From assembly GCA_030949405.1 (NCBI GenBank), contig JAUZSN010000002.1, positions 2,714,553 to 2,778,552 on the forward strand: a stretch of 64,000 nt of DNA. Direction: 5' to 3'. Of this stretch, positions 53,750-63,395 are shown one piece after another (positions within the stretch are counted from its first letter, which is position 1; each line of letters opens with the position of its first letter). The DNA comes from Methylococcales bacterium. GTDB lineage: Bacteria > Pseudomonadota > Gammaproteobacteria > Methylococcales > Methylomonadaceae. A program made the position numbers and the translations under genes. Below the pieces are notes generated by a model that saw only the letters and a program-made list of their open reading frames with translations, ran no database searches and was not told the origin of the DNA.

Positions 53750-54725
53750 CACGTCCACCAAAAGTGACGTTTATACCCGTACAAAACGGGGCTTGCCACT
53801 TCTCGCAACGGATAGGTAGACTCATATCAAACTCAACCCTATGAACGCCGGTCAAATGCGTTTTTGCAGCTATCGCAGTTAATTCAATATCCGCCCCCAA
53901 TTTGTGATGAGACTGAACAAATGCGTTTAAATTTTTTCGTGCCAACTCAAGCACAGGTTCTGGCGAGGGGCCGTAATTAAGGATTAGGCGAACATTAATT
54001 GAATACCTGATGATTTCTGCTGACTGAATAATTAGCTGATCAGCAATCGGCCGCTTTTTCTTATCATTCAGAGCTTCTGAAACAATCGCCAATAATGAGC
54101 TTGGGGCAATGCCTGAATCATCATGCCCTAAAATTGTAATAATTACTTCTGAGGCATTGGGCGAGTAACCCGACGCATCTTTTACTCGACCGTCCGCTGA
54201 TAGCGCGTGATACAAATAAGATTCCTCGCTACCTGCCGTTGTAAACTGATCTAAAGCCAAAGCATATCGCCGCCTAAAAGCTTCGTCCGACTCATAAATC
54301 GCGACTTCGGTATCAGTAGCCTCTTTTATCATTAGACGCTCTAAGCCAAATATTTTAAATAGCTCATCTTGATCGCTACCTTTACAGTAAGCTGGCATCA
54401 CAGCTAAAGCGGCGTCATTGATACGCTGTCTTAATAATAGCTCCCTATAAGCTGAAACTTCTAATAATCGAACAACGGGGTCACTCTCTAAATCAAGATA
54501 AAAAAGCCCCGATTCTTTATCGACAGGAATTTTCCAATACCTCTCCCCGTTAGTTGATTCAACTAAATCAGCCGATTTAACAATGGCGTGACTATTTTCG
54601 TCAATTAAGTTGGGCTGAATAGCATTAAATTGCGTTTTTAGCTCTGATAAGATTGCCTCATAATCTAATATTTGAACAACATCAGGCACAGGCAGGTCAG
54701 GTAAAAAAATATCTTGAGAACTCAT
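53742..54725 (-). CDS. Baseplate wedge protein gpJ
   Basis: A 327-residue protein of the P2 gpJ family: LPVPDVVQILDYEAILSELK at the start, LLRQRINDAALAVMPAYCKGSDQDELFKIFGLERL, and FRRRYALALDQFTTAGSEESYLYHALSADGRVKDA are all typical. It forms the wedge of the baseplate. It overlaps gpW by 4 bases. Confidence 0.92.
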   Translation of the reverse strand: MSSQDIFLPDLPVPDVVQILDYEAILSELKTQFNAIQPNLIDENSHAIVKSADLVESTNGERYWKIPVDKESGLFYLDLESDPVVRLLEVSAYRELLLRQRINDAALAVMPAYCKGSDQDELFKIFGLERLMIKEATDTEVAIYESDEAFRRRYALALDQFTTAGSEESYLYHALSADGRVKDASGYSPNASEVIITILGHDDSGIAPSSLLAIVSEALNDKKKRPIADQLIIQSAEIIRYSINVRLILNYGPSPEPVLELARKNLNAFVQSHHKLGADIELTAIAAKTHLTGVHRVEFDMSLPIRCEKWQAPFCTGINVTFGGRDA

Positions 54726-55060
54726 AGAATTACCCCATCAATACTAATCAAATCACCTAAATACTCACCGTCAAGCGTCAAACTAAGTCGTCCATTTTCG
54801 GTAATTTCTGTTGCTTTTAACTGACCTAGCTTAAACCGAGGTTCCCACTTATCTAACGCAATAGCAGTCGCTGAAAAAATTTTAATAATTGTATCTTCAT
54901 TCATTGGCGCATCAACTAAATCTTGAACACCCGAACCGTAATCGCGCCGCATGACTCGCGTCCCAATCGGCGTCGTTAAAATATCGGCGATAGATTGACG
55001 CAGATGATCTATACCCGTTATTTTCTTGCCTGTTGTTTTTTCAAATCCAATTCTACTCAT
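54722..55060 (-). CDS. Baseplate protein gpW (T4 gp25-like)
   Basis: A 112-residue protein; IDHLRQSIADILTTPIGTRVMRRDYGSGVQDLVD and EPRFKLGQLKAT are typical of the gp25/gpW family. It nucleates sheath assembly at the baseplate. Confidence 0.92.
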   Translation of the reverse strand: MSRIGFEKTTGKKITGIDHLRQSIADILTTPIGTRVMRRDYGSGVQDLVDAPMNEDTIIKIFSATAIALDKWEPRFKLGQLKATEITENGRLSLTLDGEYLGDLISIDGVIL

Positions 55061-55069
55061 TATTTTTGC

Positions 55070-55648
55070 TTATTTTTGCGGAGTTGGCTTAGGTGTTCCG
55101 CCGTGCACATGCCCGTTATAAATTTCACGGTCAGCTTGCATTGAGCGTTTTTTATCCGATACATGCCCTTCGGATTTTATGTTATCAGTGGCGGTAATTT
55201 TTCCAGTCACAGTTACATCACCGGCAATACTAATGCCACCATCCGCGACAATTTCAACTGTCCCATCCTTAGGCAAAATCGCTTTTAAATGATGCTTTTT
55301 GCGATCATACTCAACGACACAGCCATCTTTATAAGTCATCCTGTGATGATCTTCGGTATTATCTTCAGTCGGGTTGGGAAACGAATCTTGATATAGTGAT
55401 CCTAGAACCACCCCTTGATTAACTTCCCCCGACGGGCATAAAACAATAACTTGCTCATCTTTCTCTAATGCGTGCCAGGTGACATTATTGTTCGCACGAT
55501 GTACTACCCACGGTAGCCACGCGCTCAAAAGGTCGCCTATGCGAACTTTCAATAAAGCTTTGTCGTAATCAACCTCCTCAATTTTTCCGAACCGAAGTAT
55601 ATTACTGGTACGTCTATCGCCTTCAGTTATATTAAATTGATCACTCAT
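55070..55648 (-). CDS. Baseplate assembly/spike protein gpV
   Basis: A 192-residue protein with FGKIEEVDYDKALLKVRIGDLLSAWLPW (OB-fold base) and a beta-helical tip near VEIVADGGISIAGDVTVTGKITAT. The C-terminal HVHGG has the His-x-His type used for the iron site at the spike tip of P2 gpV. It pierces the outer membrane. Confidence 0.9.
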   Translation of the reverse strand: MSDQFNITEGDRRTSNILRFGKIEEVDYDKALLKVRIGDLLSAWLPWVVHRANNNVTWHALEKDEQVIVLCPSGEVNQGVVLGSLYQDSFPNPTEDNTEDHHRMTYKDGCVVEYDRKKHHLKAILPKDGTVEIVADGGISIAGDVTVTGKITATDNIKSEGHVSDKKRSMQADREIYNGHVHGGTPKPTPQK

Positions 55649-56181
55649 ACAATTTGCTCATAATCATCTTTATGATCCACACCAATCTTAGGGGATTCAC
55701 TCCAATAAATTTCCGTAGGAATTACGCCGTCTTCAAGATAAAGATCGCATCCTAATCTAACTGTTTGCTTAAAACTAATCGCCCACATGGCAATACCATG
55801 CTTATCAACATCTCCTGAATACAAATTTTGCGCGTTGATTGATTCAGGTGGATCAATCTTTTTTAATCCCCAATCATTAATAGGTATCAATAATAGCAAT
55901 GCTTGCAAAATATTGATTACTGACACATTACGCGGTAATCTCGGTTTATCCGATGTAACTATATGAACACCAATTAACAGCGTTATGTCACGCTCTCCCG
56001 TTGCAACAATCTTAATCTCAGGAGCAGCTAATAACGAAATAAAAACAGCAGGCGTTTTAGTAGCGACTCGTCGCAATTCCTTTAAATCAAATCGTCCACC
56101 ATGAACTTCACAGCGCCTAAGCGCAGGTAAAGCCTCATCAACTTTAGTTTGAATAGCGTCTAAAACATCTGTAATACTCAT
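55645..56181 (-). CDS. Mu gp37-like protein (DUF1834)
   Basis: A 178-residue protein starting MSITDVLDAIQTKVDEALPAL, with LRRVATKTPAVFISLLAAPEI. It fits the Mu gp37/DUF1834 family, thought to be a tail-completion or neck-type protein. It is overlapped by 4 bases on both sides, so it is part of the morphogenesis operon. Confidence 0.8.
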   Translation of the reverse strand: MSITDVLDAIQTKVDEALPALRRCEVHGGRFDLKELRRVATKTPAVFISLLAAPEIKIVATGERDITLLIGVHIVTSDKPRLPRNVSVINILQALLLLIPINDWGLKKIDPPESINAQNLYSGDVDKHGIAMWAISFKQTVRLGCDLYLEDGVIPTEIYWSESPKIGVDHKDDYEQIV

Positions 56182-56618
56182 ATATTTCTATCTGCCCATT
56201 GGTCTAAAATTTGTATCAAATCATTTTCGTTATCAGTAGATATACCTAAAAAAGGTCTCCCCTTAATGTTCCGTGAGTCATCACCCATTTGATGGGTAGC
56301 TGCATAAATCAAACCAGAACCAACAACCACCTGACTACCTTCAACTTGAAAATGAATATCATCAACTAAATCGCCTTCACTCATTAATAAGGAGTGATCC
56401 GAGTGCCGCTTGGCAGCATAATCTTCCGACCATTCCGCCCATACGTTACCCTCTGAGTCTGTTTTTTCATCGCTGATGCGGCGTTGGGTTTGACTAACCA
56501 CCTCGGCGGCAAGATCTTCTCGCAAACTATGCAGGGGTAAATGCTGAATTGCCCGTAGGCGTTCTTGCAAACGCTGTATAGAGCCTGCATCAACCTGAAT
56601 ATCAAGACCAACAGGCAT
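56178..56618 (-). CDS. Phage virion morphogenesis protein (Mu gpG / P2 gpS-like)
   Basis: A 146-residue tail completion protein: RRISDEKTDSEGNVWAEWSEDYAAKRHSDHSLLMSEGDLVDDI is characteristic of the family, and YAATHQMGDDSRNIKGRPFLGIS is its C-terminal hallmark. It shares one base with the upstream gp36 gene. Confidence 0.9.
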   Translation of the reverse strand: MPVGLDIQVDAGSIQRLQERLRAIQHLPLHSLREDLAAEVVSQTQRRISDEKTDSEGNVWAEWSEDYAAKRHSDHSLLMSEGDLVDDIHFQVEGSQVVVGSGLIYAATHQMGDDSRNIKGRPFLGISTDNENDLIQILDQWADRNI

Positions 56619-57058
56619 TAGAGTAATTCACGCTGTGATTGACGGCTAAACATGCGCTTGCCCCCCATTAATCTAGCCTTACCCGTTGCCCCTAAGTTTT
56701 CTACTTTGCCGCTCATGACCTGCTTAGCTTTGGGACACAATAGCCCCAATCTTTTTATCGCCTTATCATATCGCTGATCCTTTTCATCCGTTGCCACCTG
56801 CATACTGAAGCCCAGTCTACAGACTGCAATATCAACGCAAATAGCGGTCAACTGACTAAATTTACCAACCAACGGCATAGAAACAGGTGTGTCATAACAG
56901 TGTCTTAGCCAGCCGTCAATCTCTGAGCTGGCATCCTCCAGCGCACGACTAACCTGAGTTACATCATAGTCATCACTGGTATCATTATCGCTATTTGAGA
57001 TGACTATTAGCTCATCTAATGTGTAGCGTTCGATAATATCCTGAGCCGTTGCGTACAT
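56618..57058 (-). CDS. Mu gp36-like protein (DUF1320)
   Basis: A 146-residue protein, MYATAQDIIERYTLDELIVISN at the start and ALEDASSEIDGWLRHCYDTPV in the middle, as in the DUF1320 family. It is probably a head-tail connector. Basic C-terminus (GGKRMFSRQSQRELL). Confidence 0.87.
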   Translation of the reverse strand: MYATAQDIIERYTLDELIVISNSDNDTSDDYDVTQVSRALEDASSEIDGWLRHCYDTPVSMPLVGKFSQLTAICVDIAVCRLGFSMQVATDEKDQRYDKAIKRLGLLCPKAKQVMSGKVENLGATGKARLMGGKRMFSRQSQRELL

Positions 57059-57087
57059 TTTTTATCCTGTCCATTCAAGTGGACGGT

Positions 57088-57279
57088 TTATTTAACGATT
57101 AATATGGGTTCAGCTTGCCATGCCGCTAATTGCTCTGGCGTATACCGAGTAACCAATACAGGCTCTTTACCAAATTTACGACCCGCACGGCAAAATCGTA
57201 TTGCGCCCGTGGTGCGAATGGCTAAAGGCTTTAATACTTGCGCCTCGCCTTCAGTTTCTTTTTTTGTTTTTACAGCCAT
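57088..57279 (-). CDS. Small Mu-like structural protein (FluMu gp35-type)
   Basis: A 63-residue protein between the major head gene and gp36: IRTTGAIRFCRAGRKFGKEPVLVTRYTPEQLAAWQAEPIL. The pattern (hydrophobic strand, basic loop, final TPEQLAAL-type motif) resembles small proteins at the same place in Mu-like prophages. It may bind nucleoprotein at the connector. Confidence 0.65.
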   Translation of the reverse strand: MAVKTKKETEGEAQVLKPLAIRTTGAIRFCRAGRKFGKEPVLVTRYTPEQLAAWQAEPILIVK

Positions 57280-57282
57280 GAT

Positions 57283-58194
57283 TTACCCCCCTGTTCCCGT
57301 TGATCCCCAGCAAAGCTGCCAAAATCCATAGCCGCCAGCCGCTCTTGCTTCTGCGCCAAATTTAAACTTTTTACGCATAAAAACATCGTCTGCCTGCATA
57401 TCGGTTTGTGAAACAAACACAGGTTTTTTACGGTCTTGGTAAATAAACGGTTTAACAGCTTTAGTCGTATCCAGCAAAAACCAAACTGTATCGGAGTCCA
57501 TACCGTCATCAACAACAACCTCGGCTGTTTTTCTATAGGGATTAGGCTTCCCATCTTCAAACCGCTCAGTGGTCATTAATAAATTAGCCGTATCTTCCAG
57601 CGCGGGCGGGACAAATAAAATATTGGGGCGGGTATTTAATGTGCGCCCGTCATCATCTTTGAACTTACGCATCGCAGTACGTGCCATGCCGTAGCTTGCT
57701 TGTGCGGCTGCTAATGTTGCACAAGATAAAACCGCTGTGCCTTTATTAGAAATTGATTTTCCAGCGACTTGGTGGTCTGTGTCGCACATATACTGACCAT
57801 CAAAGCAAGGTTTTTTAAAAATACCATTGACCAACTCAGAGACAATTTCACTGGGTAAAAGCCGCGCTGATTCACCTGCGCTTTGTGCCAGTGGCGCATA
57901 AATCCCCAACGTATCATCTTCAATATCATTGCGATCAACTTCAATGGTGGTTTCCCAGTCATCATTTGCAATAACATAATTATTAGCTTCCAATGATTTA
58001 ACGTGTTTCTCACCGACCCAGCGCTTCATTCTTGGAAACTGAGACAGCCACTTGTAATCATTTTGGCTGGTATTTGAAGGAACAACCATTGCAATTTTCT
58101 GCCACGGCGTTGCTTCGGTTAGCGCAAGTTGCTTATTAAATATGGTGCTTAAATTAACAAAAATATTGCTAAGGGACGCTTTGTTTACAATCAT
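57283..58194 (-). CDS. Mu gpT-like major capsid protein
   Basis: A 303-residue major head subunit: NKASLSNIFVNLSTIFNKQL at the start, WLSQFPRMKRWVGEKHVKSLEANNYVIANDDWETTIEVDRNDIEDD in the N-terminal third and PNILFVPPALEDTANLLMTTERFED are typical of gpT. It makes the icosahedral shell. Confidence 0.92.
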   Translation of the reverse strand: MIVNKASLSNIFVNLSTIFNKQLALTEATPWQKIAMVVPSNTSQNDYKWLSQFPRMKRWVGEKHVKSLEANNYVIANDDWETTIEVDRNDIEDDTLGIYAPLAQSAGESARLLPSEIVSELVNGIFKKPCFDGQYMCDTDHQVAGKSISNKGTAVLSCATLAAAQASYGMARTAMRKFKDDDGRTLNTRPNILFVPPALEDTANLLMTTERFEDGKPNPYRKTAEVVVDDGMDSDTVWFLLDTTKAVKPFIYQDRKKPVFVSQTDMQADDVFMRKKFKFGAEARAAGGYGFWQLCWGSTGTGG

Positions 58195-58209
58195 CTGTTT
58201 TAATCCTAA

Positions 58210-58614
58210 TTAACTTTCAACCCAAACGCCATCAGCGTCCAGTCCGATTACCATTCCTGCCGCAGAGCGTGAGCTACTACCGTCGGTCAGCGAAACAGTT
58301 TCACCATCTTCGATATAGCAAACTTTACCGAGTGCTGATTGAGTAACGGCATCCGTGCTAGAGTTTGCCCACAAAAACGCTTTCTTGCGGCGAATTTTGA
58401 TGGTAATTGCAGCGTCATCACCTAGATGATTATCTACGCGCTCTTCAAACCGACCTATGTAAGTCAACCCTGTTGTTGCAGTACCAGGTACTGCAAATCC
58501 TGCTGCATTAATACACGCTATCCCGCCTGCAAAACAGATAACGCCCGCTGCAATAGGAACGTTTAAAATTTCGCCGTCTTGATGCGGGGTATTCCTGTCT
58601 TCTGTTAAAGCCAT
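58210..58614 (-). CDS. Head decoration-like protein (DUF2190-type)
   Basis: A 134-residue protein. GVICFAGGIACINAAGFAVPGTATTGLTYIGRFEERVDN and GKVCYIEDGETVSL suggest the compact beta fold of capsid stabilising proteins found between protease and capsid genes. It lies 15 bases before gpT. Confidence 0.72.
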   Translation of the reverse strand: MALTEDRNTPHQDGEILNVPIAAGVICFAGGIACINAAGFAVPGTATTGLTYIGRFEERVDNHLGDDAAITIKIRRKKAFLWANSSTDAVTQSALGKVCYIEDGETVSLTDGSSSRSAAGMVIGLDADGVWVES

Positions 58615-58616
58615 GA

Positions 58617-59615
58617 TTAAGCTACCTTAGTGCCATATTTGGCAATGTCTTCTGCGGAGTTTCCGAACATATCCGCTACTGATTTTTGTTCAGCGTTTAA
58701 AGCGGTGTCTTGTTTAGGTGGTTTTTTGCCGTCAAGATTACTTGCCGCTACGATTTCTGGGGCGGCGGCAACAAATTCTTTAAAGCGTTTTAAGCCTCCC
58801 TCTTGCTGACAATTAGCAACATGATAATCTTTAGTCGCTGGGGTGATCTTACCGTCTTTTAGAGCTTGATTAATTGCGGTTTCAATTTCACTATCGCGAC
58901 CCTGCTTTTCAATAGTCACCAACTTTTCATTTGCTTCTTTGGTTTGGTTTAAAGCAACGTCATAATCAGCACGTGGTACAAACTTATCTAGCGCAGGATT
59001 AGTTGCACGGTTGTTTGCGGTGGCGACATCGCCTTTTAATTTTTTAATTGCTGTCACAGCGGATTCAACGCTATCCTCAGCATCCAACCCAAGGGCTGAG
59101 GCAATTGCTTTGGGCAATTCCATTAGTATCTCCGTTTTAGAATGTTTACTTTGTTGATTTAGGGCGGTATTTAATAGATTAGGACTATTCGTTAATCCGA
59201 CACTTTGAATACCGACAATGCGGCGTGTGTTTTTCTCATAAATTAAAACAGGGGATAAATAGCGATACTCACGCTTTTCAACCGCGTTTCTACCGTGTTC
59301 TGTCCAGTCTACTTTTACCCAAATAGAGCTGTTCTCTCTTGCCTGCATTTCCACACCCCAGCCCGTAGCTGGGGCAGGATCACCTTTAGGAGCCTTATGT
59401 TCTGACGAATGCTCAAAGTCAAACACCAACTTAAGCCCCTGTTCTTTTAAAGCGGTAAAGCGGTTCAGTACCGTTTGCGGCTGGTCATTAATCCATTGGC
59501 GGCCATCTACGCCTTTCACTTGCAAGCCTGCGGGAATAAGCTCTACCCATGACGGCACGTTGCCGTTATCGGTTTTAAGTTCAGCGCAAAGTGAGGTGAG
59601 TAATAATGTTTTCAT
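58617..59615 (-). CDS. Mu gpI-like prohead protease / scaffold
   Basis: A 332-residue protein: WINDQPQTVLNRFTALKEQGLKLVFDFEHSSEHKAPKGDPAPATGW carries the I-type protease signature (His with nearby Asp/Glu) near residues 40-90. RYLSPVLIYEKNTRRIVGIQSVGLTNSPNL is also typical. The C-terminal 150 residues are helical scaffold. It matures the prohead. Confidence 0.88.
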   Translation of the reverse strand: MKTLLLTSLCAELKTDNGNVPSWVELIPAGLQVKGVDGRQWINDQPQTVLNRFTALKEQGLKLVFDFEHSSEHKAPKGDPAPATGWGVEMQARENSSIWVKVDWTEHGRNAVEKREYRYLSPVLIYEKNTRRIVGIQSVGLTNSPNLLNTALNQQSKHSKTEILMELPKAIASALGLDAEDSVESAVTAIKKLKGDVATANNRATNPALDKFVPRADYDVALNQTKEANEKLVTIEKQGRDSEIETAINQALKDGKITPATKDYHVANCQQEGGLKRFKEFVAAAPEIVAASNLDGKKPPKQDTALNAEQKSVADMFGNSAEDIAKYGTKVA

Positions 59616-59811
59616 GTCGCTAGATTACTAATTTCTAGCGTAACTGAATAATAAAGTGATTTAAAATTTAATGGAGGGTGGAAAAGAGGGAGCAGAAGAT
59701 AGGTTGTAAATAATGCCTTATCTTTATAAGAGACTTAAAATCTAACGCGGTTCTAACGCACCTTTAGCGGTTGATTTTGTTTTTTTGGGAGCTTGATAGA
59801 TAGACAATAAA

Positions 59812-59834
59812 AAAACGCGCTTAGAGCGCGTTTT
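59812..59834. terminator. Terminator between the head-morphogenesis and protease genes
   Basis: AAAACGCGC (59812-59820), loop TTAGA, GCGCGTTTT (59826-59834): a perfect 9-bp stem with A and T on either flank, usable in both directions. It separates the small 140-residue gene from the protease-capsid operon, which must have its own promoter in 59616-59811. Confidence 0.8.
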
Positions 59835-59860
59835 GGTTAATTTTAGTTAATTGGTATTTG

Positions 59861-60283
59861 TTAAAATATTTTAATACCGAATGAGACTGCCGCTTTTGCA
59901 ACTTCTTTTGCCATTTGCAGTGAGCCTTCATTCATTAGCTTAACCAGCTTATCACCAATAGATTCATTTTTGCTGATACTCTCTGGAGTGCTTTTTAACA
60001 CCTCCAATCCTTTAGAAGTTAATACCGCCCGTCCATAACCATATTGCCCTTTATCTTTTATGCGGATATAACCCGTTTCAATGAGCCATTCCATAGTGGC
60101 AAGGCAAATAGTAAAACGCATTGAGCGTACTTTATTATTATCAAGCACTGTCCCATACTCATCTGTTTCTTTATCACCGCTTAATTCTCTAGCATCTAAG
60201 GCAGACTCTAGCGGAAATTTAATATAAAGGTAACTAAGAATGGTTGCCACAAACTCATCGAATAATTCTATATTTGCCATCAC
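59861..60283 (-). CDS. Prophage protein of unknown function
   Basis: About 140 residues (MMANIELFDEFVATILSYLY). The middle, FTICLATMEWLIETGYIRIKDKGQYGYGRAVLTSKGLEVL, looks like a winged-helix fold. It could regulate phage genes or DNA entry, but no family is recognised. It overlaps the upstream small gene and is followed by a terminator, so it ends that transcript. Confidence 0.6.
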   Translation of the reverse strand: MMANIELFDEFVATILSYLYIKFPLESALDARELSGDKETDEYGTVLDNNKVRSMRFTICLATMEWLIETGYIRIKDKGQYGYGRAVLTSKGLEVLKSTPESISKNESIGDKLVKLMNEGSLQMAKEVAKAAVSFGIKIF

Positions 60284-60400
60284 TTAATCCTCGTTAATTT
60301 GATATTCAGGTGGTAAAGGAAAAATGCTTATTTTCTCCTCCAAAGAATCCTCAATTTTTTGCAAGTCATCTTGTATTGCTTTATCTAAATCTATCTCCAT
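60284..60400 (-). CDS. Small acidic prophage protein
   Basis: A 38-residue frame starting ATG 60400 (MEIDLDKAIQDDLQKIEDSL) within the last codons of the MuF gene and ending just at the next gene. It is acidic and helical. A longer reading to 60520 is possible but would overlap the MuF coding end by 140 bases. Confidence 0.45.
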   Translation of the reverse strand: MEIDLDKAIQDDLQKIEDSLEEKISIFPLPPEYQINED

Positions 60401-61857
60401 ATTGCTTGACGATAAGGTCGCCAACTTTTTTGGCGGATCCCCTTGGGATGGGCGAGTTTCTGTATTCTGCCCAGCTTTCGGCGATAAACTCTTTAATGTT
60501 GGTTGCGTTTTCTTCGGCATAAATTGAGACCTCTGTTTTAAGCAGCTTTTCTTTTTTTAATTTTCTGAAAAGCCTTTTAATATCTTTATTTTCTCGAATG
60601 AGTAGTAAATTATCTAATTGATGCCCTAGCTCATGATCTACTACATATTTCATAGACCCTGAACCTTTTGCCCAATAACCTGAGTCAGCAACGTCTCGCA
60701 CAATCTCTGCTGCACTTTTCTCATAAGCTTCATTAAAAGCAATTCCACCAATACCGGCTTCAGCCATTGATTGAGCAAAACCCCTTACTTTTTTTAATCT
60801 CGGCTTGTACTTTTTAACTCGCCTTGTCACCTCATCAGGGGTAAGCCCCATTGCGGTGAACTTTTGAGTCAGCTTTTCTATCTCTCTTTTACGAAATAAT
60901 TGAACTTGTACTTGAGACGAACCTGTAAAATATTGATTTTTTCTTAGCTCAGGAAATTCTTTAATGGTTTCATACAGAGCTTTGTTCCAATCATTAACTA
61001 AATCTATATCTCGTATATTACCAAAATCAACAGCACCTACTATATCATTATCTATTAAATATTTTTCAGCTTCTTTAATCGTTGATGAGGCAATAAATAA
61101 ATTAGATAGATTGCCATTTTCTAGCTCCCTAATTTGCCGAACAAATGCAGGGTTTGTATCCCAGCCTGGGTGAATGCCCTTGGGTACGCGTTCAATTAAA
61201 CCTGTGCGTTTATTTGTCCAGTTTTCATAATGTATTGGTGGTGATTTGGTTAAATATTTACCCGTTTTATTAAGCCTATCGTATTCTTTCTTACTAATTT
61301 GCCTAATCCAGCATTTACAGCCCCATCCATTGGGTGTGAAATGCGTTTGCCAAAAAAGGGTCATCCGCTGGAAGCATGATGCCATCCCAAGCGACGTGTT
61401 CAGGTCGATGATGTTCAGAGGGGCCCAATTGATACAGTAGATAAGGTAATGCTGCTTTAGTACGTTGGATTCGCTCCCATTTTCCAGCCCCTCTGGCAGT
61501 ACGCATATTGGCACGGTAAATGGTTTTTAAACGCCTAGGGCTGCCTAACTGCACGTCTTTAATTTCGCCTGTTAAGGGGTCGCGCATATCTTTACGCCCC
61601 CACCAGCCTTTTTGTTGTAATATTGGTTTTAATTCTTTTTGGAATTGATGAAAGGTTTTACCTTCTTTTATAGCTTTAGACACCGCGCCCTGAATATCCT
61701 CTAAAATATCAACGGTCATGGCTTTAGCGACTGTGAAGCTATAAGCGTGTTCAGCTCGCCAGACGTCCCGATAATCAAAGCCTATCTTTAAATCTTTGCT
61801 GTTGAAATAATCCAGAGCTTCTTTAGGGACGGGCTTTTTAAAAACTTCACCTGTCAT
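60381..61857 (-). pseudogene. MuF-type head morphogenesis protein with C-terminal zincin domain, frameshifted
   Basis: The N-terminal part (61857 to about 61352) is a MuF/gp30-type minor head protein: LDYFNSKDLKIGFDYRDVWRAEHAYSFTVAK and RLKTIYRANMRTARGAGKWERIQ. It runs out of frame at a run of six A (61352-61357), where one fewer base would continue as FWQTHFTPNGWGCKCWIRQIS, the normal MuF motif. The second part to 60381 carries VVDHELGHQLD near its C-terminus, a zincin HExxH signature, with a downstream EFIAESWAEY. MuF proteins are known to carry toxin or enzyme domains, so this is a likely effector. The frameshift could be real, or a sequencing error in the homopolymer. Confidence 0.78.
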
Positions 61858-63395
61858 TATTTCGCCCCATCACCCAAACCCCGTGCTTTAAACGTAGCAA
61901 GGGCTAAGGACTCTATTAACTCATTAGGCTGCATGGTTTCTAGTAACTTAGGCAGCGAGTCTAAAAACTCCTGATAACTTTCGGCTTTATTGACTAAGGT
62001 TTCAATCGGATTAATCACAGGCTCTAGCACTTGCTCCCAATCTTCCAAGACCTCATTTTCCAGCAAATCCATAGCATCAGGAACTTGAGCTTGGCGCATA
62101 TTAAACGCCTTCGCATGATTGGGCGCGGTGGCAGTTTGAACGCCCAGCAACTTACCGACAAAATCACCTTTGCTGTCTTGCTCGGGGTCAGGCAAGCCAA
62201 ACTTGTCACGAATCACCGACTGCTCAACCTCTAAGCCCAAAGGCACAAGTTTTTCTAAGGTAGAAGCTAATAATTCAAGATCTTCATTGTCAGGCACGTA
62301 CACGCAAATTTGCGGATAATGCGCTTGCTCGCCATAGTTCAGATCAATAAACGATTTTACAAAATCACGGTTTAAAGTATTCGATAAGCGTTTGGCATCG
62401 GCTTTTAAAATATCAATCCGTACTTCATTATGCACTTTAGCTTGCGCTTGCGAGCTGCCATTATCTGCGGTCATGGTTTGACCTAAAACCGCTTTTGATA
62501 GCTGACTATCCAAATATTCAGCCAGCTCTTTAAACATGCCAGCCCCACCACCTGCACCTTTGGAGGACTCCACAAAATCTATTGCCATAGATTCGGGGAT
62601 TACCGCCCCGGCATCGCTGGCAATATTGCTAATAGCTGTGATTAGAGTATCTATTTCATCATCGGTTGCACCGCGTCCGAATTTTCCCACACGCAGAGGT
62701 AGGCCAAAAACGTCAGCAAACGCCATCCAATCCTTTAATGTCCACGTTTTACACATATAAGCAATGGCGGCCATGCGGGCTAAACCTGAACGAACAGTTA
62801 ATCCAGATTTTATCTTTGGTTTATGGGTGATAAAACGATGTGGTTCTAATGCTATTCCGTCAACTAAATTATTTTCATCCAATAAGCGTAATTCTGCCCC
62901 TGCCTCTCTATCCCATGTAAACCAATGCGGATCACGCCAAATAAAATCAGGCTGCCAAAACTCACCGCGTTGCCAAACCATTTCTACCACCGAGAAGCCT
63001 TTCCCTAAAGCATCTAATAAATCATCAAGACAATCCTCTTGAAAGCAGGGGCGTTTAACTTGTTCGCGGATTGCTTGGGCGAGGTCTAAATCTTTTGATT
63101 CATCGCTAGCCGATTCGACGATAAGCTCTAAGCCCGAGATGGCAAGCTTACGGGTTCTTAGGACAGAGCCATAATGCGCATCGCGCTCTTCCATTTCTTC
63201 AGCTAGAGATAGATACGCTTGATGATCGCCATTTTCAGCTTGTTGAAAAATAGTGGCTAGACGTTCTGGCGTTAAGCCGTTGCTTACTGATGCCGACCCC
63301 CAAACTTGCCTAACACCTGTTAGGCTCGGTCTAGCCAGCTCTTTCCCCAAACTTTGTTTTTTAATGGGCTTTCCGTATTGATCTAGTATTTTCAT
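61857..63395 (-). CDS. Mu gp29-like portal protein (DUF935)
   Basis: A 512-residue portal: ERLATIFQQAENGDHQAYLSLAEEMEERDAHYGSVLRTRKLAISGLELIVE and VVEMVWQRGEFWQPDFIWRDPHWF are typical of DUF935. It forms the dodecameric ring through which DNA enters. ATG 63395 overlaps the gp28 stop as TAATG. Confidence 0.92.
   Translation of the reverse strand: MKILDQYGKPIKKQSLGKELARPSLTGVRQVWGSASVSNGLTPERLATIFQQAENGDHQAYLSLAEEMEERDAHYGSVLRTRKLAISGLELIVESASDESKDLDLAQAIREQVKRPCFQEDCLDDLLDALGKGFSVVEMVWQRGEFWQPDFIWRDPHWFTWDREAGAELRLLDENNLVDGIALEPHRFITHKPKIKSGLTVRSGLARMAAIAYMCKTWTLKDWMAFADVFGLPLRVGKFGRGATDDEIDTLITAISNIASDAGAVIPESMAIDFVESSKGAGGGAGMFKELAEYLDSQLSKAVLGQTMTADNGSSQAQAKVHNEVRIDILKADAKRLSNTLNRDFVKSFIDLNYGEQAHYPQICVYVPDNEDLELLASTLEKLVPLGLEVEQSVIRDKFGLPDPEQDSKGDFVGKLLGVQTATAPNHAKAFNMRQAQVPDAMDLLENEVLEDWEQVLEPVINPIETLVNKAESYQEFLDSLPKLLETMQPNELIESLALATFKARGLGDGAK

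Noticed and set aside
60401-60520. Longer version (78 codons) of the small acidic prophage gene
   Set aside because: It would overlap the MuF coding end by 140 bases in another frame; the start at 60400 gives a normal small overlap.
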